From positions 1,338 to 65,337 of the forward strand of contig BDDC01000138.1 of NCBI GenBank assembly GCA_001662425.1: DNA of 64,000 bases, written 5' to 3'. Origin of the DNA: Chlamydomonas sphaeroides. Lineage: Eukaryota > Chlorophyta > Chlorophyceae > Chlamydomonadales > Chlamydomonadaceae. The position numbers and the translations under genes are program-made. The notes beneath the pieces were generated by a model. It ran no database searches. It was not told the DNA's origin and worked only from the letters and a program-made list of their open reading frames with translations. Positions 12,718 to 24,715 of this stretch are shown here, in pieces; position 1 is the first letter of the stretch, and every line of letters begins with the position of its first letter.

Positions 12718-14003
12718 TCAGTCCTCGAACAGCCCCAGCGCCAGGGCAGCGTCCATGGCGGCTGCCTCCACCGCGTCGCCGTCAGCGGCGCCGCAGCTGG
12801 TGGCCGGCGGCGCCGACGGCAGCCGAGCCTCCTCGGCAGGTGCTGCTGCCACCTTCCAGCGCCTGCTGGGGCCAGCGGCGGGAGCTGGCGGCGGAATGCA
12901 GGTCTGCGGGCCCTGCGGCTGCCGGTGCGTCGCCGCCACCGACAGCGTCAGCTGCTGCAGCTGGCCTAGCTGCTGCAGCTGCGCCTGCTGCATCTGACCC
13001 AGCTGCTGCAGCTGCAGCATCAGGGCGGCCGGGTTGCTGCCAGAGCCTAACCCGAGGGCGTGCACGCCATGCGAAGCCGCCGCTGCAGCGGCTGCTGGCG
13101 GCGCGCCGCTGCCGCCATGCAACCGCCGCGAAGGGGCGACCGCGGGAGCGGCAGACGCTGCTGCCGAGCTGCCGAGCGCTGCCTGCAGCAGTCGCGCGCT
13201 GCCGGCTGCCAGGGCCGATGAGCGGTCCTGCGATAGCCTGCGGCGGCGGCTGCTCGGATGCGTAGAGCCGACAACGGGGGCGGGGGAGTTGACGGCGCCG
13301 GGCTCGGGGCTGCCAAAGGGCGCTGCGAAGGAGGACGGCTGTGACTCTGGTGAGCAGGGCTGCTCGCAGCAGGAGCCGCTGAGAGTGCGCTCGGCGAAGG
13401 GGCGCTTGAGGGAGGAAGTGGAGCTGGGGCCGGACTCTGCCGCGCCCAGGGAGCAGGAGCTGGGCTGACGGGCGACGGGGAGGCCGCCGGCGCTGCCGCA
13501 GCCGCCCCAGTGCGGCAGCGAGGAAGAGCGGGCGGCGGCCAGCAGTAGCGGTGCTGGCGACTGTGCTGTCAGCACTGTGGGCGTAAGAGTGTTGACATCT
13601 GCAGAGCAGCGAGCCGCGGCGGCGCACATGTCCGGGTTATGCCGTTGAGGTGTGGGGGGCGTGTCTGTGAGGGGGACTTGCGTGCACGTCATCCACAACG
13701 TAACCCGGCGGCGCGAGTGTCGCACTCACTGCCACGGCCCGGTACAGCCTTTGCACCAGTGTGCAACTCCGATGAGGCAAGGAGGTCGCGTCGCGGCCGC
13801 TTGCGCTTGCTCTCCAGGCACAGCGCGAGGCAATCCTGTAACGTCCCTGCCTGCGCCGCCATCGCTGCAAGGCGATCGCCAAGATCATTGCATAGCAGCA
13901 GCTGGTCCCTGTAAGACGTCATGAGGATGCTGAGCGCATTGACGCGCAGCGCGCGCCTTGCAGCGTCAGTTGTTCTGTTGGGCTTGGGCGGGCCACCCTC
14001 CAT
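12718..14003 (-). CDS. Array gene copy 3, shortened Q-rich protein
   Basis: Exon 1 is 13730-14003 and exon 2 is 12718-13598, with a 131-bp intron (donor GTGAGTGCG, acceptor CTCTGCAG) joined in phase, giving about 384 residues. The N-terminal helix (GDRLAAMAAQAG) and basic cluster SKRKRPRRD are intact. The Ser-rich block SSTSSLKRPFAERTLSG and the SPESQPSSFAAPFGSPEPGA stretch match copy 1 most closely. The NAFAFSPAYFSNP and REDRERQQQ modules are absent, replaced by an Ala-rich stretch; LQQLGQMQQAQLQQLGQ remains. The protein stops directly after MDAALALGLFED, so the tryptophan tail of copies 2 and 4 is missing. The frame is otherwise intact, so this may be a functional short form. Function unknown. 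Confidence 0.72.
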
Positions 14004-17000
14004 GTCGGCCAGCAGCAGCGAGGCAGCGTTGAACTCTCTGACGCTTATCAGTTCGTGTCAACCACTTGCTAAAGCGGCAGGTGGCAAACATGCACCGCGC
14101 GAACAGATTTCCTGTTATTACGCCCACTGTCGCATTTACGTTGTATTAGCGTGTTGAACATCATTGGTCATTGAACAAGGTTCATGTTAGGACGTAACAA
14201 ATATCTCTCGACTCTAGGCCCACGCTTACGCGTTACGGCTGCTAGCATTGCTTACGTTGCCCGGTGCTTCTCATAACTACTGTATCAAGTCATAGTTGCA
14301 GTGCACAAACCTTGTAACCTTCCTAATAAGAAAGTTACGAGGCTGTCACGGGTCCAGAGCAAGAGTCTGACAACGGAGTTCGAGAGCCGAGAAAGCGGTT
14401 GCCGATCAGGGGCATGAGGCGAGGCCTATGGTCCCGGTTGGTGCGCGGGCCGTGCAGAACCACTTGCCTAACGCCCCGCTGTAACCATTGGACCCCGCCT
14501 CACCTCTACGCAGTCCTCGCCTCCCGCTCCCTCCGCCGCGGGCCCGCGGCGCCCAACTGGAGCGCACTTATCGGCAGCCGCTCGTCGTGCAGGCGTGACC
14601 GCCGGTGTCCAGGCCAGCCCGGTGTCCAAGCCGGTGAACATCCAGGGCCCCGCTGGGCGTGGCCGTGGAGCTAGGTGCCCCAGCGGCGGCCCCAGCGGCC
14701 ACGTCCCCGCGGCCCCTGCCTTGACCCTCCTGGGCCCACTGACCAACTAAGCAGCTGGCCCGGAAACGAGCGGCTAGCACGAGCCGCACGGGGGCTCTGT
14801 AGGCGTGGCCCCCCGCTGTGTCATCCTGTTGTGTAGGCTGTCTCAAGGGCCGCCTTCGGCTGGGAGCAGCACGAGCCCCTTCCGCGATGCCGCGGCGCCT
14901 TGCTGGCACAGCGAGAAGTTCCAGGAAAGGCCCCACGGCCAGGCGCCGGCTGAAGTTGCTGGGCCACAATTGCTGCTGAACGCCGAGCGCACTGCGCACG
15001 GGGTGTGCTCCAACCCGCCGACCGCCTACTAGACGAGCGTCAGTGCCTTGAGTCCAACAATGGCAGGCCGTGTATCTGGTGGCGACTATAGTGGCGTTGG
15101 CGGGATTCCCTGCCTACACTCGCTCGACAATTCGCGTCGACCAGCGATCGAGTTTGCTTGGGGCGTAGTGTTGCTCCTACAGGCGTCATCATTTAGCTTC
15201 GTGCGCTGTGGGTCGTATCGCAGTGGTGCGTATCGCATAAATTGTTCTGACGGCGTACGGACTGAGGACTTAGGCGGCACGTGCGCAGATGACAGCAATT
15301 AGCAAGGGAGTGTAGCGATTGTCTCGAGCCTAGACAGCGGGACCTAGATCTGCCAGCGCCTGCACAGGCGCCCTGCTGTCACGCCCCTGCGCAGGTTGCG
15401 CAGTCGCGGGCTCCTGCGTGACGCCGGGCGTGACGCCCGCGGGAGTGCAGCAAGCCAGCACCAGGAGGCCCCTGGAGGCCAGCACGGCCAGCACGGTTTT
15501 CATTCTTCATCCTGACATCGAAGCCTCCGTCCAAAAGCCAGCACGACATGCACTGTGGATTCTGGTGGATTGCACATGGAGGACGCTCCGGTTATTAACT
15601 TCCATTCGTAAATCTTAAGCAGGCGGTGGGGAACCCTGAGGGTCAACCGTCCGGTACCTGCGTCACACACGGTCAAGCACGTCAGTTTGCAAGCCCGGCA
15701 TCCCCCAACATACAGCCCACCGACATTGCCACTCCAGCCAAGCGAGACGACGTCCTTTGACATCGTTGCCACAACCGCAGCAACCGACCTGAGTAACAGC
15801 ACCCCAGCCGCCCGGTAGTGCCTGCCATGGCTTTGCCCGTGTCCCTGCAGCTCGCCCCTCACAGGCACTCAACCAACTGCTGCTGGCATGGGAAGGGCGG
15901 GATTATCATTAGGCCCCGTCACCCCGTCGACGCCGATTTGCTTGCACTTGACCACGGCCTACGCTGACCGAGTTGCCGCTCGGAGGAGACCTCCTGGCCG
16001 CTCGTCTTCCCCCGTGCCACAGGCTCGGTTCCGGTTTGTGGTTCAACCATTGGCTCGCCCCTAAAGGGGCACGAGCCGTTCGACTCGGGCACCAAGGTAG
16101 CGCAAGTACAGATACTCCTTTTTGTGACTTCGTTCTAGTTTATCAAGTACGAAATATGCACTTGGTGCAAACCCTTGGTGGATGTAGTGCGGCTGAAGCC
16201 CATGACAGCCACGAGGCGGCTTAGTCCGGCCCGTGGGGTGAGGGTACGGATGTCGGTGTGCCCAAGACCCCTTAAATAGTCCAAGCTACAAACGCATAAT
16301 GACCGACGGTGTTCATCTGGTCTGGGTCGTCTCTTTTGGGGGCGAGCCATGCACCCATGCGCAGCTGGGACATGTTTATCTGCTGGGTTCGCTTCCATTC
16401 AATAATCATGGTTGGGGGGGCCGGCTTCTGCCTCACTCAGGCTGGCCGCGTTGTCGCCCCCTGCTGACCCGGACTGCGGTAACTCGCGCCAATGCTTACA
16501 CGCTGGAAACGCGGGCGGCTTGCAACCAACAAACTGCCACGCGCACGGCCGCCGGCAGCCAGCCGCGCTTGGCGCACTTATGCTCGTACTACCGCCGCAG
16601 ACTGATGTTGACGCTGCTTCTCAAATAAAGAACAAAGCAGAAATCGACGAGGCACCGCCAGGGGCTCCGCCGTCGCCAACAGAACAGCCGCCCAGCAAGC
16701 GACGACAGGTGCCCCAGGGAGAGCGGGGCAAGGCACGCACCTGTCCTCCCCCCCACACACAAACACACACACACAGCAGCGACACACCAACACACAAACG
16801 CCCACGTGACCACGTCGGCTGTGCCCCTGGCAGGAGGCCTCCTGCCTGGCTCCCCGCACGCACGTGCGCTGACGATCAAAGCCAAACCGCTGCTAGCTGG
16901 ACCCGAGGAAGCGTACTTAAGGTGACCCAGCGGTGGCAAGCCGCAGCGGTCGGCATCGGCCCACGTTCCAGGCATAGCGCTACGCGACGCGGCCGGGTCC

Positions 17001-18910
17001 ACACAATACCACGACTGGTTCGTGACCGGTGCCGTCTCAAGCTCTGGCTCTAGCCGCCGCTAAAGCACAACGCCAGGCTGTGACACACGCACGCAACCGC
17101 GTGCTGCATACACTGCACGGGACGAAGCACACATACTACCGCGCTGCGATCACATAAACGCTGCCACAAGAAGCAAGCACACAGACTCCCCGCCGCTCCA
17201 ACCGCCCATCCTCCCGCGCCACGGGCCGGCGGCGCGTGTAAACCTCCCTCGCCACGCCCCGGCACTCCAACAGCACGCCGCCAAGCGACGCGCCCGCGCC
17301 GTTCTTATCGTAACACATACGTGCGCGAAAGGGCGAACCAGGGGCGCAACTGCGCACACGGATTACGTTCTCGCACACAACAACGCGGCACACGTGCCGC
17401 AGCCCCAACGGGCTCGGCGCCGCCTTCGAACGCGGCCGTGCCGCACGTGCTCAGTTGGCGCCGCGCGGGGCCAAGGAGCGCCAGCAGCTCATCAGGGCTG
17501 GCAGGGCGCGCGGCGGGACAGCCTACACGCAGGAACAGGGAGCGCCGGAGCCCCTGGAGGCCCCTGCTTCGCTGTCTTCAATAAGATTAATGGGCCCCTT
17601 GCCGCATGGGCTTCGGAAGGGAGCCCAAACGGAGCGCAACAAAACCGGCCGGCACCCGACGGCAATGGGGCGGCCGCGCGATGCCCGGCCGCGCAATACA
17701 AGTCCGAACCCGCACGATGGCCTTGAGCTTACTGAGCTTCGCTTGCGGAAAGAGCCACGACCGGGCCCTGCTAACGAGGCCTCCACTGCATGCGCGGTGG
17801 GCACCCGCATCGCACGTACAACAACAACAACACAGCAACTTCAATCGTGGGGCCAGGGCCCCCAGTGCGCAATTGTGTCCGGCCCACGGCCTAGCCGCCA
17901 GCAAAAACGTTAGCAGCCGGCACCCACCTTCCCGAACCCGTCCGGGTGCGCCACAGCCACCCAACCCAACTCACCCCACTCCGCGCGCGGCGCTGCGCCA
18001 GCAGGGGCGTCCGAATCCAAACCCCTTGAAGGCCGCCCCCAGGCAGCCTACTGCTTGCTACCGGGCAGCGGCACGGCACCCCGGCTGCCGCACGAGGCTA
18101 GGGCCCCACTACGCGCCGCCACTCGGGCCAGCCCCCGCAGCGCCAGAGCGCCGGCCGCCCGTCCGGAGGCCGCGCCAGTTCTCACGCCAGCAAGTGCCAC
18201 GCCGCACGTACCCACGGCGGCGCCCACGCCGGCCACTGCGCGTCGAGCAATATCCTCCAAGCGTTCGAGAGGTGCAGACGTATCGATAGAGGGACATAAG
18301 ACTGAGAGAAGGCGAGTCCGATCACAGGCCTTGAACCCACACGGCCCTGCCCCTGGCCAGGCTGGATGCCCCGCGCGCCATCTCTAGGTGACGTGTGCGA
18401 TGCGCGCCATGGTTTCCACGGCGGCATGCGCGCGTCGATTGGCATGTGGCACATCCAGCTCGACCCAATCGACTCCATCCAGCTCAGCGGTGTCGCGGCA
18501 GGTCGTTGCCGCCTGCGTACACGCGCAGCGGCACGCTGCGCTCTTCGATAGCCTGAGCTACTCGGTCTGCCCTGCGGCCATGCGAGCGAGCACCACGACC
18601 GCACGTCGCGCCGCATCCCGCTCTGCATGACACTCTCCTCAAGTGGAACACCCGCCCTCATCCCGCGCCGTGCCGTACTATAGCGTGCGAACCGAGCGAG
18701 CAGCGCACGCACACGTCACTTAAACACACACACCGATTGCAGCAAACACACGGTCCGTCGCCTGCTCATACGCCGCTCCCCACGTGCAACTTGAGCTTGA
18801 GCGAGGCCTAACGCGGGGCCCCGGGCGAGCCGGTCGTGCCGGGGCGGGTCCGCACACACAAGCGCCAGCGCGTACCGATGCGTACCGGTGCCCACTCGCT
18901 CTGCCTTGAG
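14004..18910. other. Gene-poor spacer 3 of the array
   Basis: About 4.9 kb between copies 3 and 4. The first half is close to base-balanced and has few long open frames. A CA-rich tract lies at about 16750-16800. From 17.3 to 18.7 kb it is GC-rich with open frames on both strands that shadow one another. I find no conserved motif, coherent exon chain or RNA gene. Confidence 0.4.
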
Positions 18911-20909
18911 CTACAGGCCCTCCAAGCCCTGCATGAGCCAGGAGTCCCAGGATCCGTCACAAAAGGTGGCTGCCGCAACAGCCGGCCCGCTGAAGTGCGT
19001 AGCGGCGCTGGGCGCCGATGCGCTGCGACCGGCGCCGGACACAACGCCGCGCAGCGACAACGGACCGCAGCGCATCACGGCGACAGCATCTACAAGGCCA
19101 GGGCCGCCGCCGCCGCCGCCGGTGTGGTCGTCCTCCAGCAGCCCCAGCGTCAGGGCAGCATCCATAGCAGCTGCCTCCGCTGCGTCCTCGTCGGCAGCAG
19201 TCCCAACGAGGCCGGCCAGTGGCACCGGCCGCGGCTGACGTGCCGCCACAACAGGCACAACAGCACTTGGCTGCGCTGCTTTCATGTCAGCCGACCAGCC
19301 GCTGGGCCCAGCCGTTGCCGCCACCGGCGGCGCGGCGCCGCGCTGCTGGCTCTGCAGCTGCATGTCCTGCACCGGCCCCGCCACCGACATCGTCAGCTGC
19401 TGCAGCTGGCCTAGCTGCTGCAGCTGCGCCTGCTGCATCTGACCCAGCTGCTGCAGCATCGACAGCTGCGCCGCGCGCTGATCGTGGTGCGTCTGCAGAG
19501 CCGCCTGAGCCGCCGCCTTGCGCGACAGCTCCTGCTGCTGCCGCTCCCTGTCCTCGCGCAGCTGCTGCATCTGCTGCAGCACGGCCGGGTTGCTGAAGTA
19601 GGCAGGGCTGAAGGCGAACGCGTTGTGCGCAGCCGTGGCAGCCGAGGCGAGCGGCGCACTGCTGGCAGGAGGTGGCGGAGCGGCGGCGGGAGCTGCAAAG
19701 CTGCCTAGCGCCTGCGGCGGTTGCGCGCTGCCAGCGGCCAGGGAAGTTGACCGGGGCCGGGACAGCCGGCCGCGGCGGCTGCTGCGGCTGTGCGTAAGCC
19801 CCTCCGCATAAGTGCCTGACGCGGGGGAGGTCACGGCGCTGGGCTCGGGGCTGCCGCCGCCGAGTGGTGCGAAAGAGGGCGAAAGCGGCGCCGGCGAGGA
19901 GGGCTGCTCGCAGCAGGAGCCGCTGAGGGTGCGCTCGGCGAAGGGGCGCTTGAGGGANNNNNNNNNNNNNNNNNNNNNNNNNNNNNNNNNNNNNNNNNNN
20001 NNNNNNNNNNNNNNNNNNNNNNNNNNNNNNNNNNNNNNNNNNNNNNNNNNNNNNNNNNNNNNNNNNNNNNNNNNNNNNNNNNNNNNNNNNNNNNNNNNNN
20101 NNNNNNNNNNNNNNNNNNNNNNNNNNNNNNNNNNNNNNNNNNNNNNNNNNNNNNNNNNNNNNNNNNNNNNNNNNNNNNNNNNNNNNNNNNNNNNNNNNNN
20201 NNNNNNNNNNNNNNNNNNNNNNNNNNNNNNNNNNNNNNNNNNNNNNNNNNNNNNNNNNNNNNNNNNNNNNNNNNNNNNNNNNNNNNNNNNNNNNNNNNNN
20301 NNNNNNNNNNNNNNNNNNNNNNNNNNNNNNNNNNNNNNNNNNNNNNNTGACGGGGAAGCCGCCGCCGGCGCTGCCGCAGCCGTCCCAGAACGGCAACGAG
20401 GAACGGGCGGCCGACAGCAGTAGCGGTGCTGATGGCTGTGTTGGCAGCCCCGCGGGCGTCAACGGGTTGACCTCTGCACGGCAGCAGCACCGGCGCGCAC
20501 ACACACACACATGCCGAGGTGTGAGGTTCGTTAAGGCGCGTTGGTGGTGAGGCGAGGCCTGGCAAGAAAGCGTAGACGTTGGCCCCAACATGATGCACCC
20601 GGCGGCGCGTGCCTCGCACTCACCGCCTATGTCGTCACGGCCTATCACAGGCCTCATATCAGCGAGTGACTCTGACGATACTACAATATCGCGTCGATGC
20701 CGCTTGCGTGAACGCTCCAGGCAGAGCGCGAGGCACTGCTGCATTGTGCCCGCCTGCGTCGCCATTGTAGCCAGGCGGTCCCCCAGCACATTGCAGACTT
20801 CGAGCTGAGAGCCGTAAGTATCAAGTAGCGTGCGGAGGACAGTCAGGCGATGCAGGCGGCCCGGCGCGTCGGCTGCGACCGGATGAAGCGAGGGAGAGCC
20901 CGCCTCCAT
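18911..20909 (-). CDS. Array gene copy 4, Q-rich protein, with assembly gap
   Basis: Exon 1 is 20624-20909 (first ATG of the frame, donor GTGAGTGCG). Exon 2 is 18911-20473 and contains 390 N at 19958-20347. The 150-bp intron carries a CA run near 20497. Exon 1 gives the helix with GDRLATMATQAG and the basic RSRKRHRRD. After the gap the protein follows copy 2 almost residue for residue through NAFAFSPAYFSNP, REDRERQQQELSRKAAAQ and LQQLGQMQQ, then diverges into its own linker before MDAALTLGLLED and a tail with GSWDSWL. By alignment to copy 2 the gap should hide only about 58 bases of the Ser-rich block, so the gene is probably intact. Function unknown. Confidence 0.7.
19958..20347. other. Assembly gap (390 N)
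   Basis: A run of 390 undetermined bases inside exon 2 of array copy 4. A length of 390 keeps the wrong reading frame across the gap, whereas the 58 bases predicted from copy 2 would keep the right one. The length is therefore probably a scaffolding estimate. Confidence 0.98.
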
Positions 20910-23485
20910 GTCCGCAGCGCCAGGCTGCAGAGCGTGCGCCGCCTGTAGCTCGCCGTCAAGGCTTCGCGTCTCTTGTGTTATTCTGGCAGCAGTCCGGTTC
21001 TTGTTCTGGTGGACAATTTGTAGCAGACCCTTGTTCGCGCGTGGCAAGACTTGAACACCTCAATCGAGAGCGAGTTCCTTGTCTTGTTAGGCGGCCCAGT
21101 CCTAAGACGCGCGTAAAACCGAGTACTGCCTATACGAGCCTGTTACGCTAGTCCGCTTTTGCGCCTTCACGTTGGCCTATCGTATATGAATTATGCTGTG
21201 CAAAATTCCTACAGTGGGCGCTGTAGTGGGGCGACACGAGCTGAGGGGGCGCGCGTACGGTTCCCCTGGTTGCACCTGCGCGACGCCTATGCAGGAAGCA
21301 TATATAGCAGAGAGCCGCGGAAATTCAATGCAATGTTTCGTGCTCAGTGCCGATAAATTCCTAGGACGTTCGGTTTCTCCCGGACATTATCGCGAGCTTC
21401 TTTGCAGCAGCGGTGACTATTCACGACCTCGTGACCTGGGTGGCCCAACAGTCACGACATCCAGCGTGGCCTGAAGACCCGCCAGACAGCTTGGCGACGG
21501 GTGACGAGACCAGGCCCAAGCCCCTCGCCTCCAGCGCTAAGGCTTAGCGTGCAACCCGCTTCCCCATGCGTGGGCCGATGCTTGGGGGGCAGCTGCAATG
21601 CCATGGCCATCAGCCCAGGAACAGGGCCCAGGTACCAGGACGGGGCGGGGCGGGGCAGGGGGCGGTTTTGGTGGGGCTATTGGCTTGGGGTTCCTCAGGT
21701 GACGTGGGGCTGAAGGTGTGCAGTGCATCGAGTTGATTGGTGTGGCCGGTTGGCAGGGTGGTGGGGGGTTCTAAGTAACTGGGGTTCGTAGGGGCCAGCC
21801 ACACTCACTTGGGGTGAGGTACCAGCGCCTGCACCAGTGCGCCGCTGATGGCTCGAGGCATGATACAGGCCCCCGATGGCATTGTTGCCAGCGCCGCTGC
21901 CGCCCATGTCGCGACCACAGCCCACTGAGATAGCGACGAGCAAGTTGCCTCCGCGACGCCGTGAAGGGTCGACGTCGTGCCGCGCCCGGGCTCGGCGGCG
22001 CCACGACGGGCAGCACAGCAAGTGTCAACTGGCTGACGGACCAGGCCGCGGCCGTTGCCTGATGCCAATAGGATGCAGATATAGCTGCAGTTGCTGCTCG
22101 TGGGTACACAAGACAGAGCTCAAGGCGGTAGCTTAGGCGCCCGCAGGCCATCAAGAGGCCAAGCTGCCGATGCCGCTTCCGCATTCGCTGAGCTAGCGCC
22201 TGTCCCTCGCCCCCGACGTCTATGTGGCAGCAGCAGCAATCAGCACCGATGGTAGGGTGAAGGAGAGAGACAGCGTTTGGTTGTGGAGGAAGAACTGTGC
22301 GCGGCATTATGTGGCGCTTCCTGTTGTTGCTAACGTCGCTAGGTACATACCATATTACAGTGAACCAGAAGGCGCCATAAGGCGCCAACAACCCTTAGGA
22401 AACAGGTCACGACCTAATGTGACGCGCCTAACGTGACCAAACGTGACGCACGTGACGGGCCGCGGCAACGAGAGAGGCAGCTTTTGGAGTGCAACAGTGC
22501 AGGTAGGTGCAGGTGCGGCTGCCGGGCGTGGCGCCGGGCATGCAGCGAGGGCTGTACGGGTGAGGGCACCGGCCTTCAATGAAGAACCGGGCTCGGAAGA
22601 TGGTACGGGTCGGTCAGTTATGAGGCTGAGCCTGGCCGTGCTGCAGCAGCGCCGTGCTGCAGCTGTGCCGTCGAGTGGCACGGCGTGAGATGCCAGCTAT
22701 GGGTTGACCATTGGTGCCGTTGCAGCCACGGCTGCCTTCGCGACATCCGGGTTTTTTTGCCATGGGCAGCGCGGGGCAGCGCACCTTTGCACCGCCCGTT
22801 TGCACCGCCCGCTGGCATGCTCGGGCCCCGGTGCAGCTGCTGGCCGTTCGCCCCATGCGCCCGCAAGGGAGGCGCAGCACTTGGGCTCGCGCATACCCTC
22901 TGCTTCATTTCAAATACCCAACGCTAAAGTGCACGTCGTGCGCTCGCACTGAGTGCACCTCACACTTGACCTCCTGCTCGCCGCGAATGCTCGAAGCTCC
23001 ATACTCCGCATACTGCCTCCGCGTACTCGCTGTTCTACTGGCCCCAGTCAGGCTAGCCCACACGGCGGCCCGCAAGTCCTCGCCTCGCCGCCCAGGGCTA
23101 TGCACCATCGCAGCCCCCCGTGCGCCCAAGCACCAGCGCCGCATGCAAGCGTGCACACAGCGACGGGGCGTGTTACTCCAACACGCTTCAACGTGTTGGT
23201 GAACACACTGACGCGCCAGCACAGCGCTCGGGAAGCCCCCACGACTCCCTGGCCTGACTGACGCCGCCCGCCACCGGACCCATCTCCACCGGCGCCAGCG
23301 CAACGGCCGGCGGCACGCGGACCCCGCCACCTGCCACCTGCCTCACTCGCCGAACGCCCCTCCTCCTGTTCCCCTGGTGCTTGCGCAGCTGCCCGCCAGC
23401 TGCCGTACCGTGTGCACCACAACACAACACGCAACCCTTACACATAACACTGGGACACAACCCTTCAAGCGTCCGGGGGTTGCGC
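20910..23485. other. Intergenic region between the array and the F-box gene
   Basis: About 2.6 kb. A TATATA-like stretch at 21299-21306 lies 390 bp upstream of the copy 4 ATG. The minus-strand open frame at 21771-22391 has no domain I recognise. TTACA at 23438-23442 is the likely poly(A) signal of the F-box gene. Nothing else is supportable. Confidence 0.4.
23438..23442 (-). promoter_or_regulatory. Poly(A) signal TGTAA of the F-box/LRR gene
   Basis: TGTAA on the minus strand about 45 bp past the proposed stop at 23486. This is the usual green-algal polyadenylation signal and supports the chosen terminal exon. Confidence 0.45.
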
Positions 23486-24642
23486 TCACGTCGCCGCCGA
23501 CGCGGCCACGGCCGCCGCCGCTACCGGCTGCGAGCGGGCGGCATCCCGCGCGCGCGAGGCTGCGTTTGGGTGCGGCGACAGCGCCACGCACGTGTGCGGC
23601 AGCGCGGCCTGATGGAGCAGGACGGGCGCGGGCGCGGGCGCGGGTGCGGGTGCGAGGCGGGGGTGTGGTGCACGGGGCGGGGATGGCAGGGCTGAGGTGC
23701 AGCGGCTGCAGACCTGCTGCAGGCTGGGCGGAGGGCAGAGGGCGGAGGAGGGCGTGCGCCCCCGTATCGCTGGGGCCAAGCGCGCCCAGTCCGGGCGCGC
23801 TGCGCTCGGCGGGCTGCCCCGTGAAAGTGCCCCCCGGGCGCACACTACCTGGCCGCAGCTGGCCGCAGCTCCTCCCTGGGCCGCTTGCTGCCGCCCGCCC
23901 AGCCCGGCCCCACCGCACCTGCAGCTCCGCCTCGCGCTCCCTCAGCCACGCCGCCCACGCCCGGGCGGCCGCCTCGGGCTGCGGCTGCGACACAAGGTAC
24001 GGCAGCGCTAGGTCCAGGACCAGCGTCAGCGCCTCCAGGCAGCCCAGGCCGCGCGGCAGCGTCGCTGCTGCCGCCGCCGCGGCGGCCTCGCCGGCTGCGC
24101 GGTCGGCCGCGGTTGCGACGGCGCGCAACGAGGTCAGCCGCGGCGTGCGGCGGCAGAGCAGGGCGAGCAGGTGCGTCAGGTCGCAGCCAGAGCTGGCGGC
24201 GGCAGCGGCGTCCGACGTGGCGGCGGCGCCGCCAGCGGTGAGGCGCCAGTCGGGCAGCGGCGACGGCCGCGACGGCGCAGCTTGGCCGCCAAGCACGGCG
24301 CCGCTGGTCATGGCCGGCGGCGGCTCCGGCAGCGCGAGCTGCAGCACACGGAGGCCGGGCAGGCAGGCGGCGAGCACGTCCATGCCGGTGCGGGACAGCA
24401 GGTCCAGGCAGCAGCGGCCTGCGGTGAGGGACGGTCGGCGGGGAGCGGGCGGTGGGCTTGGTGCTGGGGCGCTCGTGGGGGCTGGCCCTCAGCGGGCAGG
24501 GGCCCCAGGCTGGCGCTTGCCTGCCTGCATGGGCCGCGGCGCCGGGGCCGCAGTGCCGGCACCTGGCTGGCTGGGGGCGGGGCCGACTCGGCACACCGCG
24601 GCACACCCGGAAGCTGCCGACACGAGCACACGCAACAGACCT

Positions 24643-24715
<73 letters not shown>

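Noticed and set aside
1..21000. Array units as transposable elements
   Set aside because: No terminal repeats, target duplications, transposase or reverse-transcriptase motifs are visible; copies keep introns, so they are not retrocopies.
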